A DNA stretch of 64,000 nucleotides from Bacillota bacterium. Its GTDB lineage: Bacteria > Bacillota > Clostridia > Oscillospirales > Ruminococcaceae. The notes under the pieces are model-generated. The model was given only the letters and a program-made list of their open reading frames with translations. It searched no databases and was not told where the DNA came from. Position 1 is the stretch's first letter. Every line of letters begins with the position of its first letter. Shown in pieces: positions 41,281-50,155 of this stretch. The translations under genes were made by a program, and so were the position numbers. Location of the stretch: assembly GCA_023391005.1 (NCBI GenBank), contig JAEWBS010000070.1, forward strand, positions 1 through 64,000. The letters are read 5' to 3'.

Positions 41281-42501
41281 TCAATCCTTTATCATAAGGC
41301 TGATACCGGCTGCGGCAGTGCTCAACAGGATATCCACAGACCAGATGAGCGTGTAACTGCCTGTTGCGCTAAAGCATACACCGCCTAGCCAGACGCCTAA
41401 AAAACCGCCGATCTGATGGATGAAGAGCACAAAGCCAAACAGGGCGGCGATACTTTTAGCGCCGAAGGTCTTATTAATGATCCCGGAAACGGGCGAAACC
41501 GTTGAAGAACCCGACAATCCCAGCAGGGCGGTAAAGGCGGTCAGAACGAAGAGGGTTTTAGGCAGTAAAAAGAACAGCGCAATAGTTATCGGCCTTAGTC
41601 CGTAAATAAAGCCGAGAATATTTTTCATGCGCCGCTTTCCGCATAACTGGCCGCTTGTAATTGCGCCGACAAGGGTTGTAATGCCGTAGATAGAAAAGGC
41701 GTTCGCGGCAGCCTGAGATGAAAAGCCATACGAGACAAATTGAGTCGGAAGATGGTTTGTAATCAACGCCATATGAAAGCCGCATGTAAAGAATCCGAGC
41801 ATGAGATATAAGTAGGCTTTTGAGCCGAAAGCCCTTTTGAATAGACCGCCTGTCGCGTCTTGTTTAGATTTGGGTGTGGCTTGTCCGATGGCTGCGGTAT
41901 CGGAAACGATTTTAGGCTTTTTCCCCAACAGAACCGAAACAGGCAGCATCAAAAGCGCCGGTATCGACAGCATCAGCATGCCGTGCATTAGGCCGCCGGT
42001 TTTAATTAAGGAATTGATAATCGGCGACATGACGGTATTGCCTATGCCGCTGCTGGCATTGACAATTCCCGAAACCACGGAAAATGCTTTTGGTGGGATT
42101 TTGGGACTGATCGCCCCCATGATGACACCGTATGCGACGGCGCCCGTACCGGCCGGGAGTATAAAACCCAAACACAGCATCAGCGTCAGTATGGATTTGC
42201 ATAACGGGAGCAGAAACATTCCTGAAACAGTCAGGATGACGCCTATAACCAAGGCGTATATACTCCCTTTTTTAGCCGCCAAGATGCCGAATGCGGGCTG
42301 AACCGCGCCAAATATGAGCTGGCCCACAGCCAGAACAAAGCTGACGGAGGTAAATGAAATTCCCGAATGAGAGACGATATCGTTTAGCATAATGCCGTAA
42401 TTATTGCGGATGCCCGATACCATAGCGTATAGAAAGCTACCCGCAAGTGTAAACAGTATCACTCTGAAAACGACATTGACGCCGCTGTTCTCTTTAAGCA
42501 T
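41281..42501 (-). CDS. Major facilitator superfamily transporter
   Basis: 406 residues with about 12 membrane segments. The first reads VVFRVILFTLAGSFLYAMVSGI, and the central loop (GKKPKIVSDTAAIGQATPKSKQDATG) separates the two six-helix halves. AYGVIMGAISPKIPPKAFSVVSGIVNASSGIG resembles the oxalate/formate-antiporter-like branch of MFS, but the substrate is unknown. GGGAGG lies eight bases before the ATG at 42501. The frameshifted marR gene ends 20 bp upstream on the same strand, a typical regulator-pump pair. Confidence 0.9.
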   Translation of the reverse strand: MLKENSGVNVVFRVILFTLAGSFLYAMVSGIRNNYGIMLNDIVSHSGISFTSVSFVLAVGQLIFGAVQPAFGILAAKKGSIYALVIGVILTVSGMFLLPLCKSILTLMLCLGFILPAGTGAVAYGVIMGAISPKIPPKAFSVVSGIVNASSGIGNTVMSPIINSLIKTGGLMHGMLMLSIPALLMLPVSVLLGKKPKIVSDTAAIGQATPKSKQDATGGLFKRAFGSKAYLYLMLGFFTCGFHMALITNHLPTQFVSYGFSSQAAANAFSIYGITTLVGAITSGQLCGKRRMKNILGFIYGLRPITIALFFLLPKTLFVLTAFTALLGLSGSSTVSPVSGIINKTFGAKSIAALFGFVLFIHQIGGFLGVWLGGVCFSATGSYTLIWSVDILLSTAAAGISLMIKD

Positions 42502-42521
42502 AAATCCTCCCGGTTTATAGG

Positions 42522-42944
42522 TTATAGCATTTCTTTTGCCAAAATATTTTTTAAACACGCTATACGCTCAGGCCCAAGCGCCGCATTAACCTGATCCTGC
42601 GCCTGTTTCCACAGGAGGAGGCCCATTATTACGCCGATTCACCCAAATCCGTTAATTGAACGGGCGTGTTACGCTTGTCCGTTCTCGGAATCTCTATGAT
42701 CAGTGCGCTGTCGCGAAGGGTGTTCAAGTACCTGATAATCGTTGTGCGGTCCAGTCCGCTGTGTTGTGCCAGCGCACTTTTTATTGCAGAGACCCCATTC
42801 TTTGGTTTTGTTAAGCAGCGAAAATTGACTGGCCGATAAATTAATCGGCGCCAATGCCTTATCGTAAAACCGGGTCAGCAGATTGGCGGTTCTGCGAACG
42901 TTGATACAATGACAGGGGCTTTCGCCGGGAACGATGTTTTTCAT
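42522..42944 (-). pseudogene. MarR-family regulator, broken by two frameshifts
   Basis: The 423-bp span has the length of an intact MarR gene (141 codons), and AAGGAGG precedes its ATG. The N-terminus (MKNIVPGESPCHCINVRRTA then LLTRFYDKALAPINLSASQF) reads in frame 1 up to the GGGG run at 42793-42796. After that, the MarR wing and recognition helix (SAIKSALAQHSGLDRTTIIR, YLNTLRDSALIIEIPRTDKR, NTPVQLTDLG) continue in a second frame. Near 42630-42640 the sequence returns to frame 1 for the dimerisation helix (GLLLWKQAQDQVNAALGPER...). As read, the protein stops at 42669 or at 42629. It should have repressed the MFS gene 20 bp downstream. Confidence 0.85.
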
Positions 42945-43090
42945 GTTTCCTCCTTTGCCTCACCACAAAAAAGAGGGCATGTACACGCTATAATAATGGG
43001 TAAAAGGGCCTTTTGTCAACTGCGTATTAAAACAAGGGCCTGTTACATATATGAAATGACGCTGGTCTGTATAGCCATTGATACGACGAA

Positions 43091-43122
43091 GAGAGGGAAC
43101 CGGAGCAATCCGGTTCCCTCTC
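43091..43122. repeat. Hairpin repeat, copy 2
   Basis: Same 14-bp stem and GCAA loop as at 41167-41198. A second imperfect hairpin (GCTTGGC...GCCAAGC, about 43124-43171) follows directly. The rest of 42945-43392 holds no credible gene. Confidence 0.85.
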
Positions 43123-43330
43123 AGCTTGGCATAAAAGGTCCTTCGCTACGCTTCGGCCTTTTACGCCAAGCTGGGCAAAACGGGCACGTGTGCTTATTTG
43201 CCGCCTGCAGTCGAAATAGGAATTGGCCGGCGCACTATGTGCGCCTCAACGCGAAAGTGGGGACTCACCCCCCTTTTTCACACGATTCCCCCGGTGCTCG
43301 GCTTTACTAAATCGCATTTTTGACAGTCTA

Positions 43331-43360
43331 AGGGGGAACCGGAGTAATCCGGTTCCCCCT
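43331..43360 (-). terminator. Hairpin repeat, copy 3, at the end of sleC
   Basis: AGGGGGAACCGGA-GTAA- complement, a 13-bp stem located 33 bp past the sleC stop codon; probably its terminator. Confidence 0.65.
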
Positions 43361-43392
43361 GCCTTTTAGGCCGTCCGCGGCAAAATATGTTA

Positions 43393-44658
43393 CTAGAACT
43401 GATACCCCTCCGACATCTTATTTACGCCGACATAGATGTTTGAGATCTCATACCAGGTGGCGAAATCGACCGAGCCGGTTTGGGGTAGGCGGAAGACTTC
43501 CTGAAAAATTCTAACGGAATTGGCGGTTTGTTCGCCGTAGTTGCCGTCCACCCGCAGCTTCGGGATTTTTGGGAAATGACCGGCAATGCTGTTGAGCTGC
43601 TCCTGAATCGTACGTACATCCCGCCCCGATGAGCCGATCTGCAGGACGGTTCCCGGATAGGATATCGGTACCCCCTCGACCTTGTCGGCCTGACTCAGAT
43701 AGACCTCGGGCCCGTAATAGTGGCGCAAAATGCTCAAGGCGTCATAGCCCTGATCGCCCAATCCCTTTGAGCCCCACTGCTCAAGGTTTTTTGGGCACTG
43801 AATGCGCACACCGTCGCAATACTGCGCAAAAAGCGGCTGACGAATACCGGGCTTAGTGATGAAGGATGTAAAAATTTCATCCACAATCACCGAGATGTTC
43901 TCAAAGATATTGCGCCCAAAAACAAATGCCTGATCAAAGGCCGTGGAATTTGTGATGGTAAAATCATACCCCTTGCCGCGATACCATTCGGTGTAAACGC
44001 GGTTTAAAACAAACGAGAGAATGGCCAGCACGTTGGCGCGTATCGTCTGCTGGGGCCAGGTGGAATAAATCTCCGAGCTGGCGACGTTCTTGACATAATC
44101 CTTAAACGGAATCCAAACGTTTCTGGCGGAGGCATCGGCGGGTCTGCCCAGATGGACGATGACATATTCGGGAACAACCGGCTCGGGCAGCACAACATAG
44201 CCCTGACGCTGGGGCAGGGGCTTGACCGAGGCCTCGGGAATCTTGGGCGGAAAGATGCCCCACAGCGTGTGCTGGACAATGTCGATAACCTCGGGCGCGC
44301 CCTCACTTTCGACACGCGGCGTGACGCTGACGCCCTGAAGCGCCGTAACGTCGGGCAGAATCTGCACGCCGTTTATGGTGACACCGTCAAAATCAGGCGC
44401 TTCCACCCGAACATCATATTCCGCATAGGGCTTGGGGCTCATTGGTTCGAGCGAATAGTCCAGCGGCGGGCAGGCGAGCTCCACGGTCGGCGCAATACCG
44501 GAGGAATCGGTTTTAAGCTCCTCGATGACCCGGTCGGTTCCCGGTTCAATAATTCTGACGGTCGCGCTGTCGACGGGGAAATTGGTCACCATGGCATTGA
44601 CGTTCACAGCCAGCCCGCCCAAGCTGGTCAATTGCCCGGTTGTATTGTTTGGACTCAT
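43393..44658 (-). CDS. sleC: Spore cortex-lytic enzyme SleC (pro-enzyme)
   Basis: 421 residues, the size of clostridial SleC. It is stored inactive in the spore and cleaved by Csp proteases at germination, then degrades cortex peptidoglycan. An N-terminal pro-region (about 1-115) precedes the lytic transglycosylase (SpoIID-like) domain, with IPFKDYVKNVASSEIYSTWP, NVLAILSFVLNRVYTEWYRG and QYCDGVRIQCP closely matching what I recall of C. difficile SleC. The C-terminal about 80 residues are a peptidoglycan-binding domain (LQIGSSGRDVRTIQEQLNSI ... VDGNYGEQTANSVRIFQ). GGAGGTGG precedes the ATG. The csp genes are divergent, about 500 bp away. Confidence 0.95.
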   Translation of the reverse strand: MSPNNTTGQLTSLGGLAVNVNAMVTNFPVDSATVRIIEPGTDRVIEELKTDSSGIAPTVELACPPLDYSLEPMSPKPYAEYDVRVEAPDFDGVTINGVQILPDVTALQGVSVTPRVESEGAPEVIDIVQHTLWGIFPPKIPEASVKPLPQRQGYVVLPEPVVPEYVIVHLGRPADASARNVWIPFKDYVKNVASSEIYSTWPQQTIRANVLAILSFVLNRVYTEWYRGKGYDFTITNSTAFDQAFVFGRNIFENISVIVDEIFTSFITKPGIRQPLFAQYCDGVRIQCPKNLEQWGSKGLGDQGYDALSILRHYYGPEVYLSQADKVEGVPISYPGTVLQIGSSGRDVRTIQEQLNSIAGHFPKIPKLRVDGNYGEQTANSVRIFQEVFRLPQTGSVDFATWYEISNIYVGVNKMSEGYQF

Positions 44659-44800
44659 ATTTTATCCACCTCCATAATATGATTATATGCGGCAATTTTT
44701 ATAGAATACCTGTGGCGATCATACTAAACGCCGATAAAAGTGCCGCAAAAAGGTGTGCATCACCCTGCCCGCAGCGACAAAAACGACGCCGGGGGTGGGG

Positions 44801-45056
44801 TAATAGTCGAACAATCCGCAAATTCGGTTGTCTTGGCGGTCTACAGCAGATGCGCTTATCGCTGATTCGTGCCAGCATCTTGCTTGCACGCGGTTGAAGA
44901 ATGTTCCCGTATCTGAATAATAAGTTCAACCGCGATATTTGCGTCGCGTCGCGTTGTCGTCCTTAGTCGGGGTTACCCCCTCCCGTGCGCTTCTGTCCTG
45001 GTTCACACAAAATATCCGCGTTAACTCTGCTTCTGTTTTCATGTTGTTTGACTAAA
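44801..45056 (+). repeat. Dispersed repeat family 1, copy D
   Basis: About 256 bp from TAATAGTCGAACAATCCG to CTGTTTTCATGTTGTTTGAC-TA. It shares CTTGGCGGTCTAC, GCATCTTGCTTGCACGC and AAGTTCAACCGCGATATTT with copy A in the same orientation. It fills most of the gap between sleC and the csp genes, where their divergent promoters should be. Confidence 0.75.
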
Positions 45057-45161
45057 ACCGTGCAGCCGATGCGCCTTGGCTGGTGTTTATCAGCCTGAGA
45101 AACGGGCCGCGTGCCAAGCGCGCTTGTGATCATCGGCCCGATAGCTAAAGGAGGTGGATTC

Positions 45162-46886
45162 TTGGATCACCGACTCATTCCGCTTGAGCCTAACGTTCGG
45201 TTTGCGACCGACATGCTGTCCGAACAAAACCTGCTTGAGGTCATCATCAAATTCCACGGTAGCCTTGAGGAGATCGCAAGGCAGCTCGATGGCATACCCG
45301 AGCAGCTTAACGAGAACTACGCGATTTTGACCATTCCGCTCACATCCTTTTCCAAGCTCTTTACCGTGCGGGGCGTGGAATATTTCGAGATGCCTAAAGC
45401 GATGGCTTATATGCTACAGCGCAGCATGGAGCAATCCTGTATACCGCCCGTGCAGCGTGAGCGGGGCTTTAACCTACGCGGCAACGGCGTGCTCATTGCC
45501 ATTATCGACTCGGGCATAGACTACACCCACCCCGACTTTCGAAATACCGACGGCACCAGCCGGGTTTTATACCTGTGGGATCAGGGTATCGAGGGCATCC
45601 CGCCGTCCGGCTTTGGCAAGGGGCATCTGTATACCAAGGCCGAGATCGACGCCGCGCTGCAAAACCCAGACCCTTACAGCCTTGTGCCCAGCCGCGACAC
45701 GATTGGGCATGGCACCGCCGTCGCGGGCGTCGCTGCCGGCAATGGCAACGGCAACGACGCGCGCGACGTGGGCGCGGCCCCCGAGGCCGAGCTAATCGTC
45801 GTCAAGCTTGAGCGCTCAGGCGCGATCGGCTTTGCGATGAGCACCGCGATTATGCGCGGTGTCAAATTTGCGCTGGATATTGCGACAACGCTCGAGCGAC
45901 CGGTCGCGATTAACATTAGCAACGGCACCAACGAGGGCTCGCACGACGGCAACTCGCTGTTTGAGCAATATCTCGACTCGGCCTCGGAGCGCTGGAAGAG
46001 TGTCATCTGCGTTGCGACCGGCAACGAGGGCTCGGCAGGGCATCATTTCCACGGTGTGGCGGCTGAAAAACGGGTCAACTATGCTGAGATGGTCATTGGC
46101 GAGAATGTGCGTAGCCTTTACATTACGCTGTGGAAGAATTTTGTTGACGCGATCGATTTTGAGCTGATTTCGCCCTCGGGCCAGTCGACCGGCAACATCG
46201 CCGCCACCCAGAGCGTCACCATCACGTCGCTCGACCGCGTTCAGGTATCGGTACTTTACGGCCAGCCCAACCACTATACGACAAACCAGGAGGTCTATTT
46301 TTCGCTCAACGCAATCGGAGAGGTGATTCCTCAGGGGCTGTGGCGTCTGGCTTACACCGGCAACCGCATCATCGACGGCCGGTTTGATATCTGGCTGCCG
46401 ATGACCGACGCCGTCACGCGGCAAACCGCCTTTCTGGTGCCGAACATTCAAAATACCATCACAATACCCGCCACGGCTTACAAGGTTATCTCGGTGGGGG
46501 CCTACAATTCACTGCTCAACACCAGCACCGATTTTTCGGGCAGGGGCATGCCCTATGGCCGTTATGGGCAAAAGCCCGATCTAGTAGCGCCCGGCGTCAA
46601 CGTTTTAAGCGCTAAAACGGGGGGCGGCTACGACCGCTTTACCGGCACGAGCATTGCGACGCCGTTTGTGACCGGCTCGGCCGCCTTGATGCTCGAATGG
46701 GGCAATATTCAGGGCAACGACCCGTTTTTATACGGCGAACGGATCAAGGCATTTCTGTGCCGCAGCGCGAGCAGAAGCTTTCCGCGCACCTACCCAAACC
46801 CCGAGTGGGGCTATGGCGCGCTGAACCTTTGCGACACGATGAGCGAGCTGACGATCCTCAACCAGAGAGGGGGCGCGTTCCGATAG
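45162..46886 (+). CDS. Germination-specific subtilisin-like serine protease (Csp family)
   Basis: 574 residues. An N-terminal pro-domain of about 100 residues (LLEVIIKFHGSLEEIARQLD...) precedes an S8 subtilase domain. The full triad is present: Asp116 in AIIDSGIDYTHPD, His183 in GHGTAVAG and Ser497 in TGTSIATP. A large insertion domain between His and Ser is typical of Csp proteins, which activate pro-SleC. There is no secretion signal, as expected for a spore protein. The TTG at 45162 follows AGGAGGTGG by seven bases. The stop overlaps the start of the second csp-like gene. Confidence 0.93.
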   Translation: MDHRLIPLEPNVRFATDMLSEQNLLEVIIKFHGSLEEIARQLDGIPEQLNENYAILTIPLTSFSKLFTVRGVEYFEMPKAMAYMLQRSMEQSCIPPVQRERGFNLRGNGVLIAIIDSGIDYTHPDFRNTDGTSRVLYLWDQGIEGIPPSGFGKGHLYTKAEIDAALQNPDPYSLVPSRDTIGHGTAVAGVAAGNGNGNDARDVGAAPEAELIVVKLERSGAIGFAMSTAIMRGVKFALDIATTLERPVAINISNGTNEGSHDGNSLFEQYLDSASERWKSVICVATGNEGSAGHHFHGVAAEKRVNYAEMVIGENVRSLYITLWKNFVDAIDFELISPSGQSTGNIAATQSVTITSLDRVQVSVLYGQPNHYTTNQEVYFSLNAIGEVIPQGLWRLAYTGNRIIDGRFDIWLPMTDAVTRQTAFLVPNIQNTITIPATAYKVISVGAYNSLLNTSTDFSGRGMPYGRYGQKPDLVAPGVNVLSAKTGGGYDRFTGTSIATPFVTGSAALMLEWGNIQGNDPFLYGERIKAFLCRSASRSFPRTYPNPEWGYGALNLCDTMSELTILNQRGGAFR

Positions 46887-48598
46887 ATATCATAGAAAAT
46901 CAGGTGCTGTTTGAGCAACTGATCCGTGAGCCGGACGTTGTGGATTTTGTGGTGCGTAATAGCGACATCTTTGAGGCTTATGTACGCAGGCACAACGACA
47001 TAGCCTCGGCTTTTACGATTGCGGGGCGGTATACCTATTATTATGCGAGACCCCGCGCATTTCAGGATATTACGGCTGAGCTGGGCAGCAGCTTTATCAG
47101 CGCGGCCTCGCTGGTCCTGGGACTCTTGGATCGCCCGAGCCTTGAGGCGAGCGGCATTTTACAGGTACACCGACAGCCCTATCTCGACCTGATGGGGCGC
47201 GATGTGCTGCTCGGCTTTGTCGACACCGGCATTGATTATACGCTTGACATCTTTCGCTATGAGGATGGCTCAACCAAGATCAATTACATCTACGATCAGA
47301 CCGCCGAGGGCCCGCCGCCCGAGCCCAACTGGATCGGTACAGAATATACCGAGGCGCAGATCAACGAGGCGCTGCGTTCTCCCAACCCGTACGAGATTGT
47401 TCCCCATGAGGATACGGTTGGGCACGGTACCTTTTTGGCTTCGGTCGCCGCGGGGCGCGCTTCAGGCGACTTTATCGGCGCCGCGCCCGACGCGGGCATC
47501 ATCGCCGTCAAGCTGCGCAAGGCCCGGCCGTTTTATCTCGAGCGCTACCTCGTCCCCGAAAATCAGGAGAACGCGTATGAGTCGAGCGCGGTGATGCTGG
47601 GCGTGGAGTATATTCTCATGCGGGCCCGACAGCTCAATAAACCGGTGGTTATCTGCCTTGGGCTGGGCAGCAATTTTGGCAGCCACGACGGCTACAGCAT
47701 CTTCGCGGAATATTTAAGCGGCGTCTCAAACCTGCGCGGCGTGTGCCTGTGCATTGCGGCGGGCAACGAAAGTCAGGCGCGGCATCACACAATGGGGGTC
47801 ATCAGCGCCAAGGGTGACATGCAGAACATCGACTTAAAGATCGGCGACCGTGAGTCGGATGTTTATATTTCAATTTGGAACAATGTGTCGGACCGGATAT
47901 CGGTTTCGGTTACCTCGCCCGCCGGTGAGACGGTGGGCAGGCTGCCGGCCAAGGCGGGCAGTTCACGTACGACCAATTTGGTCATGGAACCCTCCACCAT
48001 TGACGTCAGCTACTATTTCCCCATGGAGGGTACCGGCGCGCAGATGACCGTTGTGCGGCTAATCCGCGCCTCCCCGGGAATATGGACCATCACGCTGCAT
48101 GGCGATATCATTCTCGACGGCACCTATCACGCCTGGCTGCCAATAACCGGATTTGTCGACCCTGAGGTGGAGTTTTTGTCCACCTCACCCTATTACACTG
48201 TCACGGTGCCGGGCGTGACAATTGGGGCTATCTGCTGTGGAGCGTACGACGCCCAGCAAGAGAGCCTCTACGCCAGAACCTCGTGGGGACCCACCCGCGT
48301 GGAGATGCTGGTGCCCGACCTCGTCGCGCCCGGCGTCAATATCGGCGGCTATTACCCCAGCGGTTATGGACGGATGGATGGCACGAGCATTGCCGCCGCC
48401 ATTGTCGCGGGCGCCTGCGCGCTGATGATGCAGTGGGGTGTGGTAGAAGGGAATGATATAGCCTTTAGTACTTATCAGATACGCGCCTACCTGATTCGCG
48501 GCTGCTCGCGCAGCGAGAGCATCCAATATCCCAACCCCCAGTGGGGCTACGGCGTGCTCGATCTTATGCAAACCTTTCAGCTGATGCGCGAGCTCTAG
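46883..48598 (+). CDS. Second Csp-family subtilisin-like protease
   Basis: About 571 residues. Pro-domain (QLIREPDVVDFVVRNSDIFE...) then an S8 domain with Asp114 in GFVDTGIDYT, His181 in GHGTFLAS and Ser502 in DGTSIAAA, so the triad is complete, unlike the catalytically dead CspA and CspC of C. difficile. The start is unusual: the only codon well spaced from GAGAGGGGG (46865-46873) is ATA at 46883, overlapping the upstream TAG as ATAG; the first normal start is GTG at 46904, 30 bases away. Either a rare AUA start or a frameshift fusion with the upstream protease is possible. A terminator follows. Confidence 0.9.
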   Translation: MDIIENQVLFEQLIREPDVVDFVVRNSDIFEAYVRRHNDIASAFTIAGRYTYYYARPRAFQDITAELGSSFISAASLVLGLLDRPSLEASGILQVHRQPYLDLMGRDVLLGFVDTGIDYTLDIFRYEDGSTKINYIYDQTAEGPPPEPNWIGTEYTEAQINEALRSPNPYEIVPHEDTVGHGTFLASVAAGRASGDFIGAAPDAGIIAVKLRKARPFYLERYLVPENQENAYESSAVMLGVEYILMRARQLNKPVVICLGLGSNFGSHDGYSIFAEYLSGVSNLRGVCLCIAAGNESQARHHTMGVISAKGDMQNIDLKIGDRESDVYISIWNNVSDRISVSVTSPAGETVGRLPAKAGSSRTTNLVMEPSTIDVSYYFPMEGTGAQMTVVRLIRASPGIWTITLHGDIILDGTYHAWLPITGFVDPEVEFLSTSPYYTVTVPGVTIGAICCGAYDAQQESLYARTSWGPTRVEMLVPDLVAPGVNIGGYYPSGYGRMDGTSIAAAIVAGACALMMQWGVVEGNDIAFSTYQIRAYLIRGCSRSESIQYPNPQWGYGVLDLMQTFQLMREL

Positions 48599-48654
48599 CG
48601 CTAGTGCAAAATGTAAAAACCGACAATGAAGATGCGCCGTGCAATTAAATGCAA

Positions 48655-48683
48655 AGCCGCCCTGCCAATTTGGCAGGGCGGCT
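48655..48683 (+). terminator. Terminator of the csp operon
   Basis: AGCCGCCCTGCCA / TGGCAGGGCGGCT with a 3-nt loop, then GGGTTTTG. Confidence 0.85.
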
Positions 48684-48800
48684 GGGTTTTGTGAATGGGG
48701 AAGCATTTTGTGCGCCACGCAAAATAGACGGTGCAGCTTTATGATGGCCGCTACGAACGGCATACCCACTGTTTTGCTTTAAGCAACAAAAAGCTTTATC

Positions 48801-49373
48801 TCAGCCCAGCCGCAGTGTCCGGGCATTAAGCTTTTCGGCCAGCAATTCATCATGGGTCACAAGCAACACCAATTTTCCATTGGCATACTGCGCAATTAAC
48901 GGCAACAGGCGATCGCGCGTCGGCTCATCAAGCCCGGTGAACGGTTCATCCAAAAACAGCAAATCAAAATCAGCCAACAGCGCGCGGACCAGTGCCACGC
49001 GGCGCTGCATGCCGCCGCTTAAATCCTTCACCGGCAGATAAAGGCTTTGGCCAAGTCCAGCCAGCGCCAGTGCCTGCGCCATCTCCTGCTTTGTTCGCAT
49101 AGGGCAGACAAAACGCAGGTTTGAGATGGCGCTCATGTTTTCGCACAGGCGGTTTTCCTGAAACATGACGCTTTTCTTAAAACTGGGCGGATCGCAGCGA
49201 ATCTGTCCCGCATCAGGGATAATCAATCCCATCAGCGTACGCAGCAGCGTCGTCTTGCCGCAGCCCGAGGGACCGAGAATGCAGGTGATGCCCATTTCAA
49301 ACTGATGGGAGAAATTTTGCAGCACCGTGTGCGCGCCAAAGCGGACGGTCAGCGACTCGGCAATCAGCGTCAT
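48801..49373 (-). CDS. ABC transporter ATP-binding protein (TauB/SsuB-like)
   Basis: 190 residues, short for the family. Walker A GPSGCGKTTLL, Q-loop MFQENRL, signature LSGGMQRRVALVRALL, Walker B DLLFLDEPF and switch His in LVTHDE are all present. The ATG at 49373 follows AAAGGATGTG, five bases after the permease stop. It powers the import system formed with the next two genes (aliphatic sulfonate/nitrate/pyrimidine-precursor type). Confidence 0.92.
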   Translation of the reverse strand: MTLIAESLTVRFGAHTVLQNFSHQFEMGITCILGPSGCGKTTLLRTLMGLIIPDAGQIRCDPPSFKKSVMFQENRLCENMSAISNLRFVCPMRTKQEMAQALALAGLGQSLYLPVKDLSGGMQRRVALVRALLADFDLLFLDEPFTGLDEPTRDRLLPLIAQYANGKLVLLVTHDELLAEKLNARTLRLG

Positions 49374-49378
49374 GGCGG

Positions 49379-50155
49379 TCACATCCTTTCTATGCGGCGA
49401 ACAAGAGCGTCGAGCAGCGCCAGAAATAGGCGGCCAAACAGCATGCTTAAAAGCACGATGACCACCGTCCACGCGAAGAGGTCGGGGGTATCAAGATAGA
49501 TTTTGGCCTCATAGAGCCGTTCGCCGACCGACCCTTTCGGAATGCCGATGACCTCGGCGGCGATACCGGATTTCCAGCAAAGGCCGATTGAGACGGCGCA
49601 AGCCGAGCGTAAGTAGGGCAAAAGCTGCGAGAGGTAGAGGTAGCGCACCCGTCGCGCGGCGGGAACCTCAAAAACCTCGGCCAGCTCAAGCATGTCAGGG
49701 TCGGTGGCACGCAGCCCTTCGCAGAGATTGGTGTAAAGAACCGGCAGCGCCATCATGAACGAAATGACGATCGACAGGCTGCGCGACGGCACCCAGAGCA
49801 GCAGCAGAATGATGAACGACGCGACCGGTGAGGCCTTGATGACCGCCATCAGCGGTGAGAGCAGCAGCTCGACCGGCTCAAACCGCGCGGCGGCGGCCGC
49901 AAGCAGTGTGCCGCCGAGCAGCGCCGCAAAAAATCCGGCCGCAATTCTGCCAAACGAAAACGCGACCGAACGCCAGAACGCGGGTTCCAGCGACAGCGCC
50001 GCCAACCGCCCCAATACCGCAGCGGGGGCGGGCAGCAAAATTGCCTGCGACAGCGCCATGCTGCCCAATTGCCACAGCAGCAGCCAGAACAGCACGGCGC
50101 CGCCCTTTAAAAACGCTTTGCGCAACGGACTAGCCGACGAAATAGAAGTCTTCAC
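49379..50155 (-). CDS. ABC transporter permease (TauC/SsuC-like)
   Basis: 258 residues with about six membrane segments. EVFEVPAARRVRYLYLSQLLPYLRSACAVSIGLCWKSGIAAEVIG carries the EAA coupling loop and the typical C-terminal helix of this subfamily. The GTG start at 50155 lies inside the end of the binding-protein gene (26-bp overlap), 12 bases after GGAGGGG, showing coupling. Confidence 0.9.
   Translation of the reverse strand: MKTSISSASPLRKAFLKGGAVLFWLLLWQLGSMALSQAILLPAPAAVLGRLAALSLEPAFWRSVAFSFGRIAAGFFAALLGGTLLAAAAARFEPVELLLSPLMAVIKASPVASFIILLLLWVPSRSLSIVISFMMALPVLYTNLCEGLRATDPDMLELAEVFEVPAARRVRYLYLSQLLPYLRSACAVSIGLCWKSGIAAEVIGIPKGSVGERLYEAKIYLDTPDLFAWTVVIVLLSMLFGRLFLALLDALVRRIERM

Noticed and set aside
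42909..43310. 133-codon plus-strand frame
   Set aside because: It runs through the antisense of marR and the repeated hairpin; no ribosome site.
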